6,619 bases of DNA. Source: Clostridia bacterium (GTDB lineage: Bacteria > Bacillota > Clostridia > Christensenellales > DTU072). The stretch's first letter is position 1. Every line of letters starts with the position of its first letter. The translations under genes and the position numbers were made by a program. Below are positions 1-4,518 of the stretch, in pieces. Location of the stretch: NCBI GenBank assembly GCA_028701415.1, contig JAQVQU010000062.1:1-6619 (forward strand), in the 5' to 3' direction. The notes beneath the pieces were generated by a model. That model was given only the letters and a program-made list of their open reading frames with translations, was not told the DNA's origin and did not search any database.

Positions 1-32
1 ACTCGTAGGTTCAAATCCTCCCACCCCTGCCA
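1..32 (+). tRNA. tRNA, 3' end only, probably tRNA-Trp
   Basis: This is the 3' part of a tRNA cut by the left edge. It shows a T-arm with loop TTCAAAT, the acceptor strand CACCCCT, discriminator G and an encoded CCA. The anticodon is outside the window. The acceptor strand implies a 5' end of AGGGGTG. A1-U72 with discriminator G73 is the usual arrangement of bacterial tRNA-Trp, whose genes typically end CCCCTGCCA, so Trp is the best guess. Ser or another G73 tRNA is possible. The second T-stem pair is a T/C mismatch (GTAGG against CCTCC), which is unusual. It lies 4 nt before the next tRNA and is probably cotranscribed with it. Confidence 0.65.
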
Positions 33-36
33 ATAT

Positions 37-112
37 GATCCATTAGCTCAGTCGGTAGAGCATTTGACTTTTAATCAAAGGGTCCGGAGTTCGAATCTCC
101 GATGGATCACCA
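37..112 (+). tRNA. tRNA-Lys, anticodon UUU
   Basis: A complete 76-nt cloverleaf can be folded by eye. The acceptor GATCCAT pairs with ATGGATC, followed by discriminator A and encoded CCA. The D-stem is GCTC/GAGC. The anticodon stem TTTGA/TCAAA carries loop CTTTTAA with anticodon TTT at 70-72. The T-stem CGGAG/CTCCG carries loop TTCGAAT. It decodes AAA and, by wobble, AAG. It is 64/76 identical to the second Lys tRNA at 511-586. Confidence 0.97.
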
Positions 113-119
113 CTTATTA

Positions 120-151
120 GCGGGCCTAAGAAGCCCGCATATTTGTTTTTT
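120..151 (+). terminator. Intrinsic terminator-like hairpin after tRNA-Lys(UUU)
   Basis: GCGGGC at 120-125 pairs perfectly with GCCCGC at 133-138 around a 7-nt loop. A T-rich tract follows at 142-151, interrupted by one G. This is a good rho-independent terminator for the Trp-Lys unit. It is odd because tRNA-Leu begins only 4 nt after the T-run, so either the hairpin leaks or tRNA-Leu has a promoter buried in this stretch. Confidence 0.75.
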
Positions 152-155
152 ATTT

Positions 156-239
156 GCGACCGTGGCGGAATGGCAGACGCGCTAGACTTAGGATCTAGTC
201 TCATCCGAGGTGGGAGTTCAAGTCTCTTCGGTCGCACCA
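156..239 (+). tRNA. tRNA-Leu, anticodon UAG
   Basis: This is an 84-nt class II tRNA with an extended variable arm. The acceptor GCGACCG pairs with CGGTCGC, followed by discriminator A and encoded CCA. The anticodon stem CTAGA/TCTAG carries loop CTTAGGA with anticodon TAG at 189-191, reading CUN leucine codons. The T-stem GGGAG/CTCTT includes two G-T wobble pairs, with loop TTCAAGT. The gene is bracketed by terminator-like hairpins at 120-151 and 240-269. Confidence 0.96.
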
Positions 240-270
240 AAAAAACGCAGAATCGAATCTGCGTTTTTTA
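240..270. terminator. Bidirectional intrinsic terminator after tRNA-Leu
   Basis: Starting at the base after the CCA end, A(6)CGCAGA at 240-251 pairs with TCTGCGT(6) at 258-269. This gives a perfect 12-bp stem with a 6-nt loop. The run of T after the GC-rich core makes a strong + strand terminator. The run of A on the other side makes it workable on the - strand too. Confidence 0.88.
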
Positions 271-291
271 TTAAAGAAATATATTTTAAGT

Positions 292-383
292 TTATACTAT
301 ATCATTTTCTCAATCAACACAAGGTTAATTCATTTCCATTTTCTTTGTTTTTTAATTTACAATAAAAAAAAGATATAGTATAA
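292..383. repeat. 12-nt inverted repeat pair flanking the intergenic gap
   Basis: TTATACTATATC at 292-303 is the exact reverse complement of GATATAGTATAA at 372-383, with 68 nt between. The right copy overlaps the -10 box of the tRNA-Gly promoter. The left copy would give a TATAAA box pointing left (291-296), with only a poor -35 match (TGTTGA, 314-319 on the - strand). It may be a paired regulator site, the remains of divergent promoters, or chance in AT-rich DNA. Nothing else is visible in 272-397. Confidence 0.5.
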
Positions 384-384
384 T
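356..384 (+). promoter_or_regulatory. Sigma-70-type promoter for tRNA-Gly/tRNA-Lys(CUU)
   Basis: The -35 box TTTACA (356-361) is one base from the TTGACA consensus. The spacer is exactly 17 nt and the -10 box is a perfect TATAAT (379-384). Transcription should start near 390-392, leaving a leader of about 7 nt before tRNA-Gly, which fits a stable-RNA promoter. A very A-rich spacer and the AT-rich DNA upstream could further help RNA polymerase binding. Confidence 0.88.
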
Positions 385-397
385 TAACACGTTATTC

Positions 398-472
398 GCG
401 GGAATGACTCAGTGGTAGAGTGTCACCTTGCCAAGGTGAAAGTCGCGGGTCCGAATCCCGTTTCCCGCTCCA
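398..472 (+). tRNA. tRNA-Gly, anticodon GCC
   Basis: This is a complete 75-nt tRNA. The acceptor GCGGGAA pairs with TTCCCGC, followed by discriminator T (typical of Gly) and encoded CCA. The anticodon stem TCACC/GGTGA carries loop TTGCCAA with anticodon GCC at 430-432, reading GGC and GGU. It is the first gene after the promoter at 356-384 and probably shares a transcript with tRNA-Lys(CUU). Confidence 0.97.
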
Positions 473-476
473 CCTC

Positions 477-502
477 GCGAGCAGCATTTTAGTGCTGCTT
501 GC
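477..502 (+). other. Stem-loop between tRNA-Gly and tRNA-Lys(CUU)
   Basis: GCGAGCAGCA (477-486) pairs with TGCTGCTTGC (493-502), giving 10 bp with one G-T wobble and a 6-nt loop. It is not followed by a real T-run (only CCTATTTTG) and the next tRNA starts 8 nt later. It is therefore more likely an RNA-processing or spacer hairpin within the precursor than an efficient terminator, though weak termination cannot be excluded. Confidence 0.6.
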
Positions 503-510
503 CCTATTTT

Positions 511-586
511 GCACCATTAGCTCAGTTGGTAGAGCAATTGACTCTTAATCAATGGGTCCGGGGTTCGAGTCCCCGATGGTGTACCA
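511..586 (+). tRNA. tRNA-Lys, anticodon CUU
   Basis: This is a complete 76-nt tRNA. The acceptor GCACCAT pairs with ATGGTGT, with a G-U wobble at the first (1-72) pair, then discriminator A and encoded CCA. The anticodon stem ATTGA/TCAAT carries loop CTCTTAA with anticodon CTT at 544-546, specific for AAG. The T-stem CGGGG/CCCCG carries loop TTCGAGT. It differs from tRNA-Lys(UUU) at 12 positions. Stem differences are mostly compensatory, so both genes look functional. Confidence 0.97.
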
Positions 587-620
587 AAAAGCCCTTTTTA
601 TCAGGGGCTTTTCTATTTAT
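587..620. terminator. Intrinsic terminator after tRNA-Lys(CUU), possibly shared with the opposing operon
   Basis: AAAAGCCC (587-594) pairs with GGGCTTTT (605-612) around a 10-nt loop and begins directly after the encoded CCA. On the + strand it is followed by CTATTTAT. On the - strand the stem ends in a run of five T. It probably ends the tRNA-Gly/Lys transcript and may also stop transcription arriving from the surface-protein operon on the - strand. Confidence 0.78.
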
Positions 621-635
621 CCATAGAAAATCAAA

Positions 636-654
636 AAGAAAATATTATTTTCTT
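636..654 (-). other. AT-rich stem-loop just downstream of the - strand operon
   Basis: AAGAAAAT (636-643) pairs with ATTTTCTT (647-654) around a 3-nt loop. Reading on the - strand it lies 16 nt past the last gene's stop and is followed by TTTGATTTTC. It is a weak terminator candidate because the stem has little GC. It may act together with the hairpin at 587-612. Both lie in the 84-nt gap between the converging units, which holds no gene. Confidence 0.4.
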
Positions 655-670
655 GTAAATGAAATTTGGC

Positions 671-1318
671 TTATTCTAAATATGGGGTATTGTAAAAAAT
701 GTATTCACTTACCCCTGAGATCGGTCTGCCATTAGTGGATACTGTGCTTAAACTAATGCAATCAGAAAAAGCATAATCTCCCATATTAATCGCTATTTCA
801 GAGCCTTCTAATTCTATTTCTTCTAAGTTAACACAACCCATAAACACCGAATTACCGACATAACTAACACTTGCAGGAATATATATATATGTTAAAAATT
901 GGTTATTTTTTAGGTCGACCTCTTCATAGTTTCCCGTATATTCTTCTCCATCTTCGAAATAAAAACCTTGTACGCCCCCGGCTAATATTTGTAAAACGTC
1001 ACCCGTGATTTCTTGCTCTCCGTAAATTACAGTTATTTCTTCAGGAATGACCAATTCTGCAACTGTACCTGTATATCCCACAACTGCAAAGTTTATGATT
1101 TCCGAAAAGTCCACTGAGGAAGAAACTACTAAATTTGAAGAATCAAGGCCTGCGAAAACTATATAGCTTTCTGCCGGGTTCCACCCGGTACCCGGTATAT
1201 CTACTGTCTGGGCAGCTTCTCTCTCTGGTTTCCATTTTGCATAAGTGTTAACCACCAACAAAGAGGATACAACCATCAAACATAATAATATAATTGATAT
1301 TTTTGTAATTTTTTTCAT
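671..1318 (-). CDS. Exported protein with BspA-type leucine-rich repeats
   Basis: This 215-residue secreted or surface protein is probably involved in adhesion or protein-protein contact; no enzymatic motif is seen. Residues 1-6 carry three lysines and residues 7-23 are hydrophobic. The signal region ends in NTYAKW (24-29), resembling the TYAYF-like boundary of SipW-type signal peptides. Residues 40-135 are an unassigned, probably beta-rich segment. Residues 142-210 carry about two and a half LRR_5 (BspA-like) repeats, with the hallmarks IPASVSYVGNSVF, GCVNLEEIEL and DYAFSDCISL. The protein stops inside the next repeat, at NTPYLE. Reading past the TAA in any frame gives no further repeat, so this looks like a natural short end or an old truncation. 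It is the last gene of the operon, 13 nt after the previous stop. The ribosome site is weak: AGGG overlaps the upstream stop, 11 nt from ATG. Translation may be low or coupled. There is no LPXTG anchor. Confidence 0.88.
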   Translation of the reverse strand: MKKITKISIILLCLMVVSSLLVVNTYAKWKPEREAAQTVDIPGTGWNPAESYIVFAGLDSSNLVVSSSVDFSEIINFAVVGYTGTVAELVIPEEITVIYGEQEITGDVLQILAGGVQGFYFEDGEEYTGNYEEVDLKNNQFLTYIYIPASVSYVGNSVFMGCVNLEEIELEGSEIAINMGDYAFSDCISLSTVSTNGRPISGVSEYIFYNTPYLE

Positions 1319-1333
1319 TTTCTTGTTTTCCCT
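1319..1333 (-). promoter_or_regulatory. Weak, long-spaced ribosome binding site of the leucine-rich repeat gene
   Basis: On the - strand AGGG (1330-1333) overlaps the upstream TAG stop and is followed by 11 A-rich nucleotides before ATG. This is longer than the usual 5-9 nt spacing, and no better Shine-Dalgarno match is closer. The start is chosen because it places basic residues directly before a hydrophobic signal segment. A purine-rich leader or coupling to the upstream gene may compensate. Confidence 0.5.
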
Positions 1334-3776
1334 ATTCTGGAATATCCGGGCTTTCCATTGATAACATCAAAGTGATTGTTGCCCCGATTAAATCTCTTGA
1401 AGTCTCTTGATCTAAAGTGGTTATATATACCGAGCCGCTAATCATAAACCTAGTTTGAGCATCAGCAACCATATATCCACTATCAAAAATCATATTATCT
1501 CCTTCAATAGGAGAATATGATTCTGCATCTTTATAAATGAAGCGAAAATCGTTGTCTCTAACATACACCTCATCATTAACTAACAAGGAAACATTATCTA
1601 CATAATAATCAACTATGTCCCCTTCCTCTGCTTCGATTATATAATCCTCTCCTTCCAATGTTACTAAACCATCTTCGTATAAAGAGATATCTCCAATTTG
1701 TGAGGAGTAATAAAGGGTTGTGCATACGTATATCTTTCCATTCCTAAGATATACCGTATCATCGCTCTCAAGCGCTATCTTGTTTGCACTATATCCACTA
1801 TTATCATAAGTTAATAATTCTTGTCCTACTGCGCTTCCATTTTCATAGATGATAATATCGTCCTCAACCGGAATATAGTCCCCTTCCTTAACAATATACC
1901 TTACTCCATCTCTGCTATAGATAAAATCGTCATCAAACAAATCTAAGTCATTTACCGTGTATTCCCCACTTCCAGAATCATACATAACGTCGTCTGCAAC
2001 ATAGATATTATAATAAATTAGATCTAAGGTTTGCGGTTCGTATAGCGCATCTTTTTCAATATGATAAAAAGGAGTGCTTATATCAAGTGTTTCTACTTCG
2101 CTATACACATATTCTACTTCATCAAATCTTTTTACCAGGGTATAAGAATCATTAAAAGACACTGAGTTCATCACCAAAATATCTGCAGTAGTGTAGGTTA
2201 AAGGCTCATCCCCGCCACTTTCATATGTATAATTTTTTACAACGATTCTTCCTGTTGTTGTATCAACGATATTAGCAAATAATAGGGTATCATCAGAAAA
2301 CAAAGAGAAATCAGCATCAGAGTAAAGACTCCAAACAATATTTTCATTTTCATCTACATATAACAAATCCCTGTCTGTCACATCTATTTCCGTACTATTT
2401 CTAATATCAACTAGATTTGCAGTGTAATTCGGGTCTGAAAATGTTACTTTAGTGGAATCAATTTTTTGATAATTTAAAATTATATCTCCAGTTAATGGGG
2501 CGTAGGAATCGATATGATCAATACAGGTATATGTTGTCGAAGAATACTCTCTTTGATATACCACAAAATTATTATCAAAAGATATTCCGTTACCCGTATA
2601 TCCATCCGTTGTTTGGCCAGTCCAAGCTACTTTGTTATAACCACTAACCCCATCAAGCTCAGAATCCCAGTAATCAGAGCTAACCACATATCTAGTTGAA
2701 CTAGCCCCGGAAAGATAATATTCCACATAAGAAGGATTAGCCATACTTCCAATATAAACTGGTTCAATTGGACTTGTCTGTGTCTCAATGCTTATGTAAT
2801 ATATCACATCACCTGTCTTCATAGCATTTGAATCAGTCTCCCCTTGGCCGGAGTTATATACTGAAAGTTTTTCAATATAGTTTTTCCCAGCTCGAGAATA
2901 AAAAACTAATTCTTCATTCAATAATACGTTTTCGATTTTATTATCCGAGCAAGAGGCATCCACTTTGTTGATATAAATAATCGTATCATTTTCAAGGGGT
3001 TGATAACTCGCATAAGATTCAATGTATTTCTTTCCATTTCTTAAAAAGGCAACCTGATAGTTGTATACTCTGAGGTCAGGATCCAATACTCCATTGTTGG
3101 TCAAAAAGTCGTTTTCAGAAACAACATTGTACTCCGAAATTAGATTTTTGCTATTATAAACTATTCCATCCCCTGTCAAAGGAGTATACTCACTAGTATA
3201 CTCATAATACTTTTTGTTATTCCTAGTATATATAGTCCCATCAGACGGGAAAGATGCGCTCAAGATATTCCATATACCATCTTCTGCAACTGAAAGATAG
3301 AAATCTTGCAGAGAGAAAATATAACTTGCATTTACCTCTCCTGTTGTTTGTAAATCCCTAGAAAGAGGGTCATCTTTAATCTTTGTAGAAGACAAAATCT
3401 CCATCCTGATCTTTCCACTAAGCCCTAAAGCATAATATGTTAGGTTGGTGTCAAATGAAACAATTCCAGCTGGCTCATCAATATAATCTGGGAGAAGCCC
3501 GCCTATAGGTATTACTTGCGGATTGTCTGGAATGCTCCCATCAATATAAGCAGATTTCTTTGCTTTTGCGGGATACAATGTACCTTCAAGAGCTGCCTCA
3601 GACACTTCTGCCTCAAACATAATTACTTGAGCACCATCAGCTTGGAGTTGTAATACGTCTTCAGTGTCAGTGTCTTGTAAATACCAAGAATAAGTCACTA
3701 CCCCAGCAGCAAAAATGATTGACATCACTATTGCAACCAATTGTATTAAGTTAGACTTTGTAAATAAAGTTTTCAT
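1332..3776 (-). CDS. Large exported repeat protein with SipW/TasA-type N-terminus
   Basis: This 814-residue protein is probably exported to the cell surface or matrix; its function is unknown. Residues 1-9 are basic and 10-27 hydrophobic. The sequence VTYSWYLQDTDTED follows, like the TYAYF(T/S)D boundary of SipW-dependent TasA/CalY-type proteins. Residues 45-170 look like a beta-sandwich module comparable in pattern with the neighbour at 3778-4506. Residues 176-767 hold about nine diverged copies of a Tyr/Asp-rich repeat (see the repeat entry). The end (774-814, VYITTLDQ... LMLSMESPDIPE) may be a closing strand pair returning to the N-terminal module. Overall it is very acidic and rich in tyrosine, with only three Cys, no LPXTG and no second membrane segment. 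Its ATG lies 1 nt after the previous stop (TAG-A-ATG), with a GGAGAA site ideally placed, so translation is probably coupled. Alternatives are an adhesin or a matrix filler protein. Export is fairly sure, family assignment less so. Confidence 0.88.
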   Translation of the reverse strand: MKTLFTKSNLIQLVAIVMSIIFAAGVVTYSWYLQDTDTEDVLQLQADGAQVIMFEAEVSEAALEGTLYPAKAKKSAYIDGSIPDNPQVIPIGGLLPDYIDEPAGIVSFDTNLTYYALGLSGKIRMEILSSTKIKDDPLSRDLQTTGEVNASYIFSLQDFYLSVAEDGIWNILSASFPSDGTIYTRNNKKYYEYTSEYTPLTGDGIVYNSKNLISEYNVVSENDFLTNNGVLDPDLRVYNYQVAFLRNGKKYIESYASYQPLENDTIIYINKVDASCSDNKIENVLLNEELVFYSRAGKNYIEKLSVYNSGQGETDSNAMKTGDVIYYISIETQTSPIEPVYIGSMANPSYVEYYLSGASSTRYVVSSDYWDSELDGVSGYNKVAWTGQTTDGYTGNGISFDNNFVVYQREYSSTTYTCIDHIDSYAPLTGDIILNYQKIDSTKVTFSDPNYTANLVDIRNSTEIDVTDRDLLYVDENENIVWSLYSDADFSLFSDDTLLFANIVDTTTGRIVVKNYTYESGGDEPLTYTTADILVMNSVSFNDSYTLVKRFDEVEYVYSEVETLDISTPFYHIEKDALYEPQTLDLIYYNIYVADDVMYDSGSGEYTVNDLDLFDDDFIYSRDGVRYIVKEGDYIPVEDDIIIYENGSAVGQELLTYDNSGYSANKIALESDDTVYLRNGKIYVCTTLYYSSQIGDISLYEDGLVTLEGEDYIIEAEEGDIVDYYVDNVSLLVNDEVYVRDNDFRFIYKDAESYSPIEGDNMIFDSGYMVADAQTRFMISGSVYITTLDQETSRDLIGATITLMLSMESPDIPE
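1476..3251 (-). repeat. About nine diverged Tyr/Asp-rich protein repeats in the 814-residue protein
   Basis: The core of each unit has two halves: [VI]-Y-x-R-[ND]-G-x-x-Y-[IV], then about five residues, then Y-x-P-[LIV]-x-[GD]-D-x-I-[IL]-Y. The clearest units are at residues 176-208 (TIYTRNNKKY, YTPLTGDGIVY), 240-270 (FLRNGKKYIE, YQPLENDTIIY), 401-436 (YAPLTGDIIL), 613-645 (FIYSRDGVRYI, YIPVEDDIIIY), 669-702 (TVYLRNGKIYV) and 732-766 (EVYVRDNDFRF, YSPIEGDNMIF). Weaker copies are at about 287-330, 494-536 and 541-591. Spacing is mostly 50-70 residues. I do not recognise this as a named family. Copies differ at both DNA and protein level, so the duplication is old. Confidence 0.7.
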
Positions 3777-3777
3777 T

Positions 3778-4506
3778 CTATTCTCCGGATGCGCCTTCGG
3801 TAATATAGTTCATGCTTAAGAAGAAATTAGTGAACATGTATATAGGGTTACTATAAGAACAAGCATCATATGCAAAATACTCAGGTTGGGTTTCAAGCCA
3901 TTCATGATAGCTTATAGCCGGGCTCTCTATATTATATTCTTCTAAACTATCCTCTTCATCTTGTATCCATTGTAAATATCTAATTTCATCCAAATAATAC
4001 AATGTTACGGTAAAAATATTTTCTCCATTTTGTACTTCATAAAAAACTGATGTATTGCTTTCTAAGACCAAATACCCATCATTATTCATTTTGTATATAT
4101 CTTCGCCTGCAAGAACTCTAATGGTCATATCATCTTCAGGGGTATTAGTTTCGAATATGTATTTATCTGTTTCTTCGATTGTCCCGGTACCCACGATTAG
4201 ACTTGTTAAAGTAATCTTTAAGTGAGTTGTGCCTTCTAAAGCAGAAGCAAATAAAGAAAGTGAAATATCAATGGAATAAGGAGCATCTTCATGCGTGCTT
4301 GGAGCCTTCCCAGTCTCCCCACCATAATGACTAACTTCAATTAAAGTACTGTTAATTGACGCGGTTATACTTTCCTCCGCTCCCACTGAAGCATTTTCAC
4401 CAGAAACTTGCTCTTGTGAAGTATACCAACTCAGAGACGCGCTAACTAGCCCCGCTAGAAGCAGGACTACAGTTGCTATCATCATTATTAGCTTACCCTT
4501 GATCAT
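3778..4506 (-). CDS. Exported SipW-dependent TasA/CalY-like protein
   Basis: This 242-residue secreted protein resembles TasA/camelysin-type exported proteins in layout. Known members assemble into extracellular fibres or stay surface-bound after cleavage by the signal peptidase SipW; the role here is inferred. Residues 1-25 give a basic start and a hydrophobic segment (IMMIATVVLLLAGLVSASL). SWYTSQEQVSGENASVGAE follows at 26-44, matching the aromatic-plus-polar boundary of this class. The rest (45-170) alternates short beta-strand-like stretches, for example SIDISLSLFA, HLKITLTSLIVG and IFTVTLYYLDE. An acidic linker at 182-192 and the end PIYMFTNFFLSMNYI follow. There is one Cys and no sortase motif or second membrane helix. 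ATG was chosen because AGGAG (4511-4515) lies 4 nt upstream and it begins the signal sequence. It sits 12 nt after the upstream gene and 1 nt before the downstream one. Confidence 0.86.
   Translation of the reverse strand: MIKGKLIMMIATVVLLLAGLVSASLSWYTSQEQVSGENASVGAEESITASINSTLIEVSHYGGETGKAPSTHEDAPYSIDISLSLFASALEGTTHLKITLTSLIVGTGTIEETDKYIFETNTPEDDMTIRVLAGEDIYKMNNDGYLVLESNTSVFYEVQNGENIFTVTLYYLDEIRYLQWIQDEEDSLEEYNIESPAISYHEWLETQPEYFAYDACSYSNPIYMFTNFFLSMNYITEGASGE
3781..3786 (-). promoter_or_regulatory. Ribosome binding site embedded in the end of the upstream gene
   Basis: On the - strand GGAGAA is formed by the last two sense codons (Gly-Glu) of the 242-residue gene and is followed by TAG-A-ATG. 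Ribosomes ending the first gene sit directly on the next start, which fits translational coupling. This site also fixes the start of the 814-residue protein. Confidence 0.85.
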
Positions 4507-4518
4507 AATTCTCCTATT

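Noticed and set aside
43..240. Open frame of 65 codons on the - strand
   Set aside because: It is antisense to tRNA-Lys(UUU), the hairpin and tRNA-Leu. The SEIRTPDPLIKSQ end is a typical tRNA antisense artefact.
511..586. tRNA-Lys(CUU) as an integration site for a mobile island carrying the surface operon
   Set aside because: No integrase, no direct repeat of the tRNA 3' end and no insertion sequence ends are visible. The second Lys tRNA is a whole gene, not an att duplicate.
590..670. Broken remainder of the leucine-rich repeat gene beyond its stop
   Set aside because: All three - strand frames after the TAA give short AT-driven peptides with no leucine-rich repeat pattern before the next stop.
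499..735. Open frame of 78 codons on the + strand
   Set aside because: It runs through tRNA-Lys(CUU) and its terminator. The LAQLVEQLTLN stretch is the well-known false translation of a tRNA gene.
2514..2699. Open frame of 61 codons on the + strand
   Set aside because: It lies wholly antisense to the 814-residue gene, with no plausible protein pattern.
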